Shown: positions 26,706 to 34,869 of the stretch, piece after piece
How positions within the stretch are numbered: the first letter of the stretch is position 1
Layout: each line of letters begins with the position of its first letter
Source: a virus
IMG/VR virus record: IMGVR_UViG_3300032323_002950
Span: 1 to 64,000 of that record
Strand: one strand, 5' to 3'
Length of the DNA stretch: 64,000 nucleotides
Notes under the pieces: model-generated
The model's database searches: none
What the model was told of the DNA's origin: nothing
What the model saw: the letters and a program-made list of their open reading frames with translations, nothing else
Program-made: the position numbers and the translations under genes

Positions 26706-27950
26706 ATGAGCATTTTTATTCAAATAGCATCTTACAGAGACCCTGAATTAATTAAAACAATCAAATCCGCAATTGAAAACGCGAAAAATCCTGAAAATTT
26801 GGTTTTTGCAATTGCAAGACAATTTCATCCTGATGATAAATTTGATGATTTATCTGAGTATCAAAATGATGAACGTTTTAGAGTTTTAGATATTCCTTAT
26901 TTAGAGTCAAAAGGTGCTTGTTGGGCAAGAAATCAAATCCAACAACTTTATAAAAACGAAAAATACACTCTTCAAATTGATTCTCACATGCGTTTTGCAG
27001 AAAATTGGGATGAGGGAATGATTAATATGATTAAACAACTTCAAAAGAAGGGTCATAAAAAACCACTTCTTACAGGTTATGTTTCATCTTTTAATCCCGA
27101 TAATGACCCTCAGGGTAGAATTACCGACCCTTGGAGAATGACGTTTGATAGATTTATTCCCGAAGGTGCTGTATTTTTTTTACCTGAAACAATACCTGGA
27201 TGGCAAGACTTAACTGAACCTGTAACATCTAGATTTTATTCTGCTCACTTTTGTTTTACTCTTGGAAAGTTTGCAAAAGAAGTTCAACATGACCCCGATT
27301 ACTATTTTCACGGAGAGGAAATATCAATCGCCGCAAGAGCGTATACTCACGGGTATGACTTATTTCACCCTCATAAAGTTCTTATTTGGCACGAATATAC
27401 CCGTAAAGGAAGAACTAAACAGTGGGATGATGATAAGAAATGGGTTGATAGAAATAACTTATGTCACAAGAAAAATAGAGCTTTGTTTGGAATGGATAAT
27501 GAGGAACCTATGGAACATGGAAAATATGGTTTTGGTAAAGTAAGGACACTTCGTGATTATGAAAAATACTCAGGTTTATTATTCTCTCGTAGAGCGGTAC
27601 AACAAGAAACAATAGATAAAAAATATCCACCAAACACATATAACTACACATCGGAGGAAGAATGGATGGACTCATTTGCATCAATCTTCAAACACTGTAT
27701 TGATATTGGATATTCGCAAGTTCCTGAAAATGATTATGATTTTTGGGCGGTTGCATTCCATGATGAAAATGATGAAACAATTTATAGAAAAGACGCCGAT
27801 AAAAATGAAATCCTAAGAATGAAAAATGACCCTGATGGATATTGTAAAGTTTGGAGAGATTTCCAAACAACTAAACAACCAAAATATTGGGTCGTTTGGC
27901 CACATTCAGAATCAAAAGGTTGGGGACAAAGAATGACAGGTAATTTATGA
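26706..27950 (+). CDS. GT60-like polypeptide alpha-GlcNAc-transferase (PF11397 type)
   Basis: The product has 414 residues. MSIFIQIASYRDPELIKTIK, LVFAIARQFHPDD, SKGACWARNQIQQLYKNEKY and TLQIDSHMRFAENWDEGMIN (about residues 79-110) match the GlcNAc-transferase family whose D-S-H metal motif and S-Y-R-D-x-E opening are distinctive. PDYYFHGEEISIAARAYTHG with YDLFHPHKVLIWHEYTR is the downstream catalytic part. Characterised members act on protein: Skp1 hydroxyproline in Dictyostelium and mucin Thr in Trypanosoma cruzi. It follows the Thr/Pro-repeat gene and overlaps the UDP-Galp mutase gene by 4 bases, so the phage stalk is the obvious candidate acceptor. The family is clear; the acceptor is inferred. 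Confidence 0.78.
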   Translation: MSIFIQIASYRDPELIKTIKSAIENAKNPENLVFAIARQFHPDDKFDDLSEYQNDERFRVLDIPYLESKGACWARNQIQQLYKNEKYTLQIDSHMRFAENWDEGMINMIKQLQKKGHKKPLLTGYVSSFNPDNDPQGRITDPWRMTFDRFIPEGAVFFLPETIPGWQDLTEPVTSRFYSAHFCFTLGKFAKEVQHDPDYYFHGEEISIAARAYTHGYDLFHPHKVLIWHEYTRKGRTKQWDDDKKWVDRNNLCHKKNRALFGMDNEEPMEHGKYGFGKVRTLRDYEKYSGLLFSRRAVQQETIDKKYPPNTYNYTSEEEWMDSFASIFKHCIDIGYSQVPENDYDFWAVAFHDENDETIYRKDADKNEILRMKNDPDGYCKVWRDFQTTKQPKYWVVWPHSESKGWGQRMTGNL

Positions 27951-29047
27951 AAAATAGATATGATTTTTTAATAGTTGGGTCGGGTCTTTTTGGTTCAGTT
28001 TGTGCGAGAGAATTAACTGACTTAGGTTACAAATGTTTAGTAATTGATAAACGAGACCATATTGGGGGAAATTGTTTTACTAAAAAAATAGAAGGAATTA
28101 ATGTTCACATATATGGTCCTCATATTTTTCACACGTCAAACGAAAGAGTATGGGAATATGTTAATAGGTTTATAAAATTTAACAATTATAGACATCATGC
28201 AATTGCAAACTATAAAGATGAATTATACTCCTTACCTTTCAATATGTTTACTTTCAATAAACTTTGGAATGTAAATACTCCAAAAGAAGTTGAAAAAATA
28301 ATAGATAAACAAAAATTTAAAGGTGTTCCGACTAACCTAGAAGAACAAGCGTTATCATTAGTTGGTAGTGAAATATATGAAAAACTAATAAAAGGGTATA
28401 CCAAAAAACAATGGATGAAAGACCCAAAAGACTTACCTCCATTTATCATTAAAAGATTGCCGGTTAGATTAACATTTGATAATAATTATTTTTTTGACAA
28501 ATACCAAGGAATACCTGAAAATGGATATACTGAGTTATTTGAAAAATTATTAGATGGAGTTGAAGTTAAATTAAACACAGATTTTTTTGAAGATAAAGAG
28601 TATTATAATTCAATATGTGATAAAGTAATTTATACAGGACCTATTGATAGATTTTTTGATTATGAATTTGGAGAATTGGAATATAGACCACTTAATTTTG
28701 TTCATAAAGTTTTAGATATTGAAAATTACCAAGGGGTTGGGCAAATGAATTATACCGATATTAATGTTCCCTATACTAGAATTATAGAACATAAACATTT
28801 TGAAAATTCTACATCTGAAAAAACAATAATTACTGAGGAATATCCAGTTGAGTGGACAAGTGAATCTGAACCATATTATCCAATTAATGATGAAATTAAT
28901 CAAAAAACACTTCAAAAATATATTGATAAAACAAATAAAATTAAAAATGTAATTTTTGGTGGTAGATTGGCGGAATATAAATACTATGACATGCATCAGG
29001 TGATAGACTCTGCATTAAAAAAGGTTGACGAAATAGTTAAAAAATGA
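27947..29047 (+). CDS. glf: UDP-galactopyranose mutase
   Basis: This 366-residue flavoenzyme has the FAD-binding VGSGLFGSVCARELTDLGYK and VIDKRDHIGGNCFTK. YGPHIFHTSNERVWEYVNRF follows. KGYTKKQWMKDPKDLPPFII and PENGYTELFEKLL lie in the middle, and GRLAEYKYYDMHQVIDSALK closes the FAD site at the C-terminus. Length and motif order match bacterial Glf. It converts UDP-galactopyranose to UDP-galactofuranose, a donor for Galf residues in capsules, O-antigens and some mucin-type glycans. The GalE-like gene at 8849 could supply UDP-Gal. It overlaps neighbours on both sides by 4 bases. Confidence 0.93.
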   Translation: MKNRYDFLIVGSGLFGSVCARELTDLGYKCLVIDKRDHIGGNCFTKKIEGINVHIYGPHIFHTSNERVWEYVNRFIKFNNYRHHAIANYKDELYSLPFNMFTFNKLWNVNTPKEVEKIIDKQKFKGVPTNLEEQALSLVGSEIYEKLIKGYTKKQWMKDPKDLPPFIIKRLPVRLTFDNNYFFDKYQGIPENGYTELFEKLLDGVEVKLNTDFFEDKEYYNSICDKVIYTGPIDRFFDYEFGELEYRPLNFVHKVLDIENYQGVGQMNYTDINVPYTRIIEHKHFENSTSEKTIITEEYPVEWTSESEPYYPINDEINQKTLQKYIDKTNKIKNVIFGGRLAEYKYYDMHQVIDSALKKVDEIVKK

Positions 29048-29988
29048 GAAATTTATTAATACATAATCCTTGTAATGAACAAACAAGATATTATCGAGAA
29101 TATAATTTGTTTTGGGACGAATTAACTGATGAATTAAAAAAAAATCATAATGTTAGTGAAAATAGATATTTTGAGGAGGCTCATTACAGTAGAATGAAAA
29201 TTCAATTACAAAAAAGAATTCATGACTATTTGGAATTAATGGAATGTGAATATGTGATTGAGGATTTAGACAGTGGAGATTTTTGGATTTTATCAGTTGC
29301 TGAACAAATGACTGGATGTATTCTATTAGAACAATCAAATCCTCATCTTAAAAAAGTTTTATATTCACAATATATCCCTGACCAAATAGTCCATCACACT
29401 GGTAAAAATGCTAACAAATATTTACCATGGATATTTTTCCAACAGGATGTGGTTGATTTGGAAAAATATTATGAAGAACGAAAAGAAAAAAATAATTTAA
29501 TACCTAAATTATTTTTTAAGGGAAATACTGAATATCGTCCAATTGTTAATTTTATAGATAAAGAAATTTTATCTGAAACTAACAAAATTGAAAATAAAAA
29601 CTATTTTGATTATTTAAGTGACCATGAAATATGTTTATCAATAGGAGGTGTAGCAAACGGGGATTTATGTTATAGAGATATTGAGTGTATGGCAATAGGA
29701 GTACCTATTTTAAGATTTGATTTTGTAACAACTTTAAATCCTGCATTAATTCCAAATTATCACTACATATCTATACCAATTCAATTAGATTTACCAAAAA
29801 AGAGAGACGTACTCAAGGATAGATTAGGCAATGAAACTCACGCTAAATTAATTGAAACCCGTTTTAATGAAATAATAAATAATAAAAACTTTTTAAATTT
29901 TATTTCAAAAAATGCAAGAGAATATTATAAAAATTATTTATCTAAAGAATCCAGAGTTAAACATACTTTAAATTTATTAAAAATATAA
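29044..29988 (+). CDS. Putative glycosyltransferase, GT-B/CAP10-like
   Basis: This 314-residue protein lacks an obvious D-x-D. The C-terminal half has CLSIGGVANGDLCYRDIECM and AIGVPILRFDFVTTLN, then NYHYISIPIQLDL, ending with REYYKNYLSKESRVKHTLNL. This layout (variable acceptor half, G-x(n)-R-x-x-E-x-x-A-x-G-x-P-x-L, then H-Y-I-x-I) resembles CAP10/GT90-like and exostosin-like GT-B enzymes. It overlaps glf by 4 bases, so it may use UDP-Galf, but that is only context. The substrate is unknown. Confidence 0.5.
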   Translation: MRNLLIHNPCNEQTRYYREYNLFWDELTDELKKNHNVSENRYFEEAHYSRMKIQLQKRIHDYLELMECEYVIEDLDSGDFWILSVAEQMTGCILLEQSNPHLKKVLYSQYIPDQIVHHTGKNANKYLPWIFFQQDVVDLEKYYEERKEKNNLIPKLFFKGNTEYRPIVNFIDKEILSETNKIENKNYFDYLSDHEICLSIGGVANGDLCYRDIECMAIGVPILRFDFVTTLNPALIPNYHYISIPIQLDLPKKRDVLKDRLGNETHAKLIETRFNEIINNKNFLNFISKNAREYYKNYLSKESRVKHTLNLLKI

Positions 29989-29992
29989 AAAA

Positions 29993-30550
29993 ATGAAATT
30001 TGAAAAAATAACAAACGAAATTTTAGACAAAATTGATTTAGAAAAATTGTCTAAAAAAATAAAAAATGATGAACACAGAACTTATTTTTTGGATAAATCA
30101 TCTAAGGAACATTATAGACTTTTATCTCATATCTCTGAAACAAACAATAAAACTTATTTTTTGGATGTTGGTACCTTTAAAGGGTTATCCGCATTGGCTT
30201 TGGCTAAAAATAAAAGTAATTTTGTGTACTCATTTAATTTAACACCTCAATTGGATTTAGAAAAGTTACCAAAAAATGTTGAGTTTATTATCGGAAACAT
30301 TATCGATGGTAACTACAAAAAAATGATACTAAAATGTAAATACATATTGTTAGATACACAACATACTGGAGAGTTTGAAATTGAATTTTATAATTATTTA
30401 AAAGATATAAAATATAATGGTTATCTTATTTTAGATGACATAAAATTAAACAAGGAGATGATTGATTTTTGGAATTTAATTGACCTACCTAAAAAAGATA
30501 TATCATTTTTAGGACACTCAACCGGAACCGGAGTTGTTTTTTTTAATTAA
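29993..30550 (+). CDS. Class I SAM-dependent methyltransferase-like protein
   Basis: The product has 185 residues. TYFLDVGTFKGLSALALAKN is motif I (D-V-G-x-x-x-G) at about residues 50-69. FVYSFNLTPQLDLEKLPKNV and EFIIGNIIDGNYKKMILKC follow, then KYILLDTQHTGEFEIEFYNY and KYNGYLILDDIKLNKEM, a pattern of Methyltransf_24/CmcI-like enzymes. The acidic residue after strand 2 is missing (YSFNLT), so SAM binding is not certain. It sits among glycan genes and may methylate a sugar. Confidence 0.6.
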   Translation: MKFEKITNEILDKIDLEKLSKKIKNDEHRTYFLDKSSKEHYRLLSHISETNNKTYFLDVGTFKGLSALALAKNKSNFVYSFNLTPQLDLEKLPKNVEFIIGNIIDGNYKKMILKCKYILLDTQHTGEFEIEFYNYLKDIKYNGYLILDDIKLNKEMIDFWNLIDLPKKDISFLGHSTGTGVVFFN

Positions 30551-30559
30551 AGTTAATTT

Positions 30560-31051
30560 ATGGATATTATAAAATATAAGGACAATATATACCCAAATTT
30601 CCAATCTTTGGGTAATGCCGCTCAATTTGCCATACCATATGCAAAACATGTTTGTATCGGTAAAGGATATGATGTAGGTTGTATGAAAGAGGAATGGTCA
30701 TTCCCAAATTCAATACCCATTGATTTATCATTTAACAATGAATGGCACGCAACTAATTTACCTGAAAAAAATGTTGATTACATTTTTTCTAGTCACTGCT
30801 TAGAACATATAACTGATTGGGTTAGTGTTATGGATTATTGGTATGATACTTTAAAAAATGGAGGGGTTTTATTTCTATATTTACCTGATTATTCTCAGGT
30901 TTACTGGAGACCATGGAACAATAGAAAACATGTTAATATTTTAAATTCAGAGATTTTAAATGATTACATGTTAGATAAAGGATATAAGAATATATTTAAA
31001 TCACAAGTAGATTTGAATAATTCTTTTATGATATTTGGCGAAAAAAAATAA
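30560..31051 (+). CDS. Small class I methyltransferase
   Basis: The product has 163 residues. CIGKGYDVGCMKEEWSFPNS is a shortened motif I. NLPEKNVDYIFSSHCLEHIT holds the Methyltransf_11-type S-x-H-x-L-E-H (about residues 70-89). DTLKNGGVLFLYLPDYSQVY is motif III. It is shorter than usual and may be a minimal domain. It lies 9 bases after one methyltransferase-like gene and 3 bases before another, inside the plus-strand glycan cluster, so modification of sugars is the likely role. Confidence 0.75.
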   Translation: MDIIKYKDNIYPNFQSLGNAAQFAIPYAKHVCIGKGYDVGCMKEEWSFPNSIPIDLSFNNEWHATNLPEKNVDYIFSSHCLEHITDWVSVMDYWYDTLKNGGVLFLYLPDYSQVYWRPWNNRKHVNILNSEILNDYMLDKGYKNIFKSQVDLNNSFMIFGEKK

Positions 31052-31054
31052 TTT

Positions 31055-31654
31055 ATGGCAAACATTACAGAATTAATTGATGTATTAAATGTAAAGAAAA
31101 AATATAATTTAAATTTCTTTATTGAAACCGGTACAGGTATGGGTGAGAGTATTGAAAAAATAAAAGACATTGATTTTAATTTAATACAAAGTTGTGAAAT
31201 AGAACCATCACAATTTGAAATTTTATGTAAAAAATTTATCGGGGATAATATAAAAATTCATTTGGGTAAATCTACAGAATGTTTACCAAAAATGATTGGG
31301 AATATTGATGGTCCCTCTTTATTTTTTTTAGATGCTCATTTTCCTGGACAAGGCTATGTGACAAATGATTTTATTACCTCTAAATATACATTGGATGAAA
31401 CAATACCTTTAAAATTGGAATTAAATATTTTAGAAAACTGGAAACACATTAAAGAAAGTGTGGTAGTAATTGATGATTTAAGAATATACAAAAAAAATAA
31501 CTATGTTACAGGTGATTGGGAATATGGTAGAGAAGAGCTACTCAAAAATCCTGACCCATCTTTTTTGGACGATTTTCTTAAAGAGTCCCATGAAAAAATA
31601 GAGTCTAATATACAACAAGGTTGTGTTTATTATTACCCCAAACAAAAAATATGA
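31055..31654 (+). CDS. Class I SAM-binding-fold protein
   Basis: The product has 199 residues. LNFFIETGTGMGESIEKIKD is a motif I variant (E-T-G-x-G-x-G). IQSCEIEPSQFEILCKKFIG has the acidic end of strand 2. IKIHLGKSTECLPKMIG and GPSLFFLDAHFPGQGYVTND (D-A-H at about residues 92-94) follow. ESVVVIDDLRIYKK with GDWEYGREELLKN lies near the end. This organisation matches methyltransferase-like proteins common in capsule and phage glycan loci. The exact substrate is unknown. It overlaps the next gene by 4 bases if that gene starts at 31651. Confidence 0.65.
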   Translation: MANITELIDVLNVKKKYNLNFFIETGTGMGESIEKIKDIDFNLIQSCEIEPSQFEILCKKFIGDNIKIHLGKSTECLPKMIGNIDGPSLFFLDAHFPGQGYVTNDFITSKYTLDETIPLKLELNILENWKHIKESVVVIDDLRIYKKNNYVTGDWEYGREELLKNPDPSFLDDFLKESHEKIESNIQQGCVYYYPKQKI

Positions 31655-32328
31655 AATTTTCGCATAAAAGAACCGGAACAATTGGGGATTTAGCAACTTC
31701 TTTTCCAATATTATCATCACTATCAAAAAAAGTTGGACCAATAAATCTAACTCTACCAATATTATATGATAATTCCAATTTTAATGGATTTAAAGAATTT
31801 TTAGAATATCAAGATTTTATAGGTTCTGTGGATTTTGATGACGAAGAAGCGGATTTTGATTTACAATGTCATCCAATATATACAGATGGGAATAAAATAC
31901 CTGTACAGACATATTATGTAAAAGATAAAATAAAAAAAGAATTGGGTATTGATATTGAGGTCGATTATAACCTTAAACTAAAGGTACCTTATTTAAAGGT
32001 ACCTGATGATATAAAAAATAAGAATATAATCGTAGATAGAGTCAAAACTCAAGTTTTAAAAAAAACAAAAATGTTCGATGATGATAATAAAAATTATTGG
32101 ATATTGCCTACAATACCATCTGAGTCTATGGGAAATACATTAATTTATAACATTAATGTTTGTATTCAGACTACAAAAGATTTAATAGTAACACCCACAG
32201 GATTACCTATAATCCTACAATTTTTTGATAAACCAATGAAAATATATCAATTAGACCGACCAGGAGAATTGGCTAAAGATTTCGCCTATTTCCCTGAAAA
32301 TAAAAATTTAACATTTATAAAATTATGA
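31651..32328 (+). CDS. Putative GT-B glycosyltransferase (heptosyltransferase-like)
   Basis: The product has 225 residues from ATG at 31651 (MKFSHKRTGTIGDLATSFPI). An upstream GTG at 31621 would extend it, but that lies inside the previous gene. The opening G-x-x-G-D-x-x-x-x-x-P-I-L-x-x-L resembles GT9 heptosyltransferases and related ADP-heptose-type GT-B proteins. The C-terminal half (NINVCIQTTKDLIVTPTGLP, MKIYQLDRPGELAKDFAYFP) is consistent with the second Rossmann domain, although shorter than full GT9 enzymes (about 320-350). It may be a reduced or divergent member. Confidence 0.5.
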   Translation: MKFSHKRTGTIGDLATSFPILSSLSKKVGPINLTLPILYDNSNFNGFKEFLEYQDFIGSVDFDDEEADFDLQCHPIYTDGNKIPVQTYYVKDKIKKELGIDIEVDYNLKLKVPYLKVPDDIKNKNIIVDRVKTQVLKKTKMFDDDNKNYWILPTIPSESMGNTLIYNINVCIQTTKDLIVTPTGLPIILQFFDKPMKIYQLDRPGELAKDFAYFPENKNLTFIKL

Positions 32329-33314
32329 AAAAACAAATAAGAATAACTAGAAGTGGTTTTCCAGGAGTGGGACAATGGTCATGGATTAATTTTTTCAGAG
32401 ATATTTTGAGCGAAAAATATGAAGTAATAGTAGATTCTGAAAATCCTGATATAATTTTTATCACTAATTTACATTACGATGAAAACGAAATAGACCCTTA
32501 TACAGGTTCTAAACACCCTAAAATTCATGAACATCCGAATGCCAAAAAAGTTTTTATTAGTGGTGAGGTTTCTGATGGAATGAATTATGTTAACGCTGGA
32601 GAAAATTGGTACGCTTTAGGATATCAACCATATAAACACGATAGATTTTTAAGATTCCCAACATATGTTTTGGATGCATTTACATTACATAATGAGGGGG
32701 GTATGTTTGATTCTCCATTTGGGTGGATAACTAAAAAACGAAATTATGAAGAAACTATTAAGACAAAAAAACATTTCTGCTCAATAGTACAAGCAAGTTT
32801 TAATGAGATTAGAGATAAAATATTTGATGAGATAGAAAAAAAATACTATATAAAAAGTTCAGGACCGTATAGACCAACTATAAAAGAAGAAGAACATTTA
32901 AATAAACTTAAATATCATGATTACTCCAACAAAGAATATTTGGGAAAAATAGATGGTTTAACATACAGGGACAAAGTAAATTTTTTTTCAGATTCTATTT
33001 TCAATATATCGGTACAACTTACAGATGCTGATTATTTAACCCAAGAAAAAATAATACACGCGTTTGCCGCAAATTGCATACCTATTTATCACGGTAACAG
33101 ATATATTTTACAGGAGGGATTTAATCCTGAATCTTTTGTAAATGTGTTTGATTTTGAAAATTATCAGGATTTATTTGAAAGATTAGACCAAATTTACACA
33201 GACAAAAACCTATTAAAAAAATATTTAGAATCTCCAATTTTTGTTGATAACAAACTACCAATTTATTTTGATAGGGAATATGTCCTAAACTTTTTTGAAA
33301 AAATGATAGAATGA
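32325..33314 (+). CDS. GT10-like fucosyltransferase
   Basis: This 329-residue protein resembles bacterial alpha-1,3/1,4-fucosyltransferases. NPDIIFITNLHYDENE and AKKVFISGEVSDGMNYVNA belong to the N-terminal half. RFPTYVLDAFTLHN and KKHFCSIVQASFNEIRDKIF follow. The GDP-fucose-binding C-terminal motif is LTQEKIIHAFAANCIPIYHG plus FNPESFVNVFDFENYQDLFE (about residues 239-286). It would use GDP-L-fucose, consistent with gmd at 9762, though a GDP-fucose synthase is not seen here. It overlaps neighbours by 4 bases each. Confidence 0.8.
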   Translation: MKKQIRITRSGFPGVGQWSWINFFRDILSEKYEVIVDSENPDIIFITNLHYDENEIDPYTGSKHPKIHEHPNAKKVFISGEVSDGMNYVNAGENWYALGYQPYKHDRFLRFPTYVLDAFTLHNEGGMFDSPFGWITKKRNYEETIKTKKHFCSIVQASFNEIRDKIFDEIEKKYYIKSSGPYRPTIKEEEHLNKLKYHDYSNKEYLGKIDGLTYRDKVNFFSDSIFNISVQLTDADYLTQEKIIHAFAANCIPIYHGNRYILQEGFNPESFVNVFDFENYQDLFERLDQIYTDKNLLKKYLESPIFVDNKLPIYFDREYVLNFFEKMIE

Positions 33315-33982
33315 ATTACGTATCTTTTTGTCTTTATGGTGATGACCCAAAATACTACATTGGAGCAGAACGGAACCTTGAAATGATTAATGAATTACTA
33401 CCAGAATGGGAGACACTAATATATTATTCTCCAAATAATTTTTTAAGTGAATATTTAGAAAAATTAATAACTTTGGGGGCTAAAATGATTAATGTTGAAT
33501 CACATCCACTTAGAGAATTTTTAGGTTACCCTATGTTTTGGAGATATTTAGTTTTTTTTGAAACAGGTAATGCTATTATAAGAGATTTAGATAGTAGAAT
33601 TTCACCAAGAGAAGTCTCCTATATTAATAATTGGTTGGAAAGTGATAGGGATTACTTTATTATTAGGGACCACCCATGGCACTCCCCAGTTCCAGGGGGG
33701 CTAGTTGGTTTAAAGATGAATAACTCAAATATAAAAGAATTTTTTAGTGATTTTGTTAAAAACAATGGTCTTAACTGGGGTGTCGACCAAGAGATGCTTT
33801 CTAAATATTTTGAATCAGTAGATAAATCTAATGTTTACTATTGTGGTTTTGATGACCAAACAAACTATATACGTAGAGATAATGAAAATTTTTTTATAGG
33901 TATTCAATTAGATGAGAATGATAATCCAATAATCCCAAGCGCAACTTTGGCAATAGATTTTTTAAAAAGTATGAGACTATGA
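33311..33982 (+). CDS. Putative glycosyltransferase with D-x-D-S-R motif, paralogue of 14599-15249
   Basis: This 223-residue protein starts MNYVSFCLYGDDPKYYIGAE. It shares motifs and length with the minus-strand protein at 14599: G-D-x-P-K-Y-x-I-G-A at the start, MFWRYLVFFETGNAIIRDLD then SRISPREV, FIIRDHPWHSPVPGGLVGLK, and NWGVDQEMLSKYF versus FWQVDQNFLREIV. The D-x-D-S-R motif (about residues 93-97) is a candidate metal site. The family is unnamed to me. It overlaps the fucosyltransferase gene and the next gene by 4 bases each. Confidence 0.6.
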   Translation: MNYVSFCLYGDDPKYYIGAERNLEMINELLPEWETLIYYSPNNFLSEYLEKLITLGAKMINVESHPLREFLGYPMFWRYLVFFETGNAIIRDLDSRISPREVSYINNWLESDRDYFIIRDHPWHSPVPGGLVGLKMNNSNIKEFFSDFVKNNGLNWGVDQEMLSKYFESVDKSNVYYCGFDDQTNYIRRDNENFFIGIQLDENDNPIIPSATLAIDFLKSMRL

Positions 33983-34869
33983 AATTAAACGATGATATTT
34001 TAAAAAATTATGATATTTTGTTATTATTCACTAGTCAAACTGGTTTAGGTGACAACTATGGATGTTTAATATCCGCCTCTGAAAGTTATGTTAAATTAAA
34101 AGAGAATGGACTCAGAGTCGTTTCAATCTCTAATCAAGAGTTTGACCTAAAATTACCGGGTAAACCTAGTTTGAGCGACTATCAAAATTTGTTCAATTAT
34201 GATTTTTTTGAAAATAATATTTTCTTCACATTTGAAAATTTTACTTGGGTTAATGAGAGACCATACAATGAGGATTTAAATTCATTGTACAATCATTACC
34301 TTAATATTAATCATTCTCATCACATTTACATAAATAAAAATTGTAATTTTAATGAAGTTAAAGAAATTATAGATTCTTGTAATATTTTAGGATATTCTCA
34401 CGAGTTGATTTCTAATTTAGAAATCAACACACCCATAAAATTTACTAGTTTAATAAATAAAGATATAGAATATAACTCTAGTTTGATTTCCTCAAAATAT
34501 AAAAAAATAATAGGTTTTCACGTTAGATTACCCGATGGTGGTAATTTGTATGATAATTTAAATGACACTATTAGTAATGAAGTAAAAAAAATAATTAATC
34601 AAAATAATGACTCTCATTTTTTAATTTCAGGAAAAGGACTTAATTTTGATAATTTTGAAATTGATTCAAATAAGTTCATAAAAATAGACAAAAAGTATAG
34701 TGAGGATAAAATTGAAAATTTAAAATATGACTTATTAGAAATGTCATTATTCTCTTATTGTCATGAAATATACACCTATTGTACTTGGAAAAGTGCCTTT
34801 ATGACATATCCAATATTACATAACAGACAAAATAAAAACTATAGAGAATTAATTAAATCTTTACTATGA
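33979..34869 (+). CDS. GT11/GT23-like fucosyltransferase fold protein
   Basis: This 296-residue protein has YKKIIGFHVRLPDGGNLYDN (about residues 174-193). This matches the H-V-R-x-x-D peptide of GT11 and GT23 alpha-1,2/1,6-fucosyltransferases, although the Asp spacing is slightly altered. KYDLLEMSLFSYCHEIYTYC then TWKSAFMTYPI (about 253-283) parallels their D-x-x-x-M-S-x-C-x-x-x-I-x-S-N-S-T-F-S-W-W-A motif. The N-terminus (YDILLLFTSQTGLGDNYGCL) contains the G-L-G-D/N entry loop. A fucosyl- or related deoxyhexosyltransferase is inferred, consistent with its position two genes after the GT10-like enzyme. Confidence 0.5.
   Translation: MKLNDDILKNYDILLLFTSQTGLGDNYGCLISASESYVKLKENGLRVVSISNQEFDLKLPGKPSLSDYQNLFNYDFFENNIFFTFENFTWVNERPYNEDLNSLYNHYLNINHSHHIYINKNCNFNEVKEIIDSCNILGYSHELISNLEINTPIKFTSLINKDIEYNSSLISSKYKKIIGFHVRLPDGGNLYDNLNDTISNEVKKIINQNNDSHFLISGKGLNFDNFEIDSNKFIKIDKKYSEDKIENLKYDLLEMSLFSYCHEIYTYCTWKSAFMTYPILHNRQNKNYRELIKSLL

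Noticed and set aside
31621-31650. GTG start extending the heptosyltransferase-like protein upstream
   Set aside because: It lies within the preceding gene and adds a non-family segment; ATG at 31651 begins the G-T-I-G-D motif region properly.
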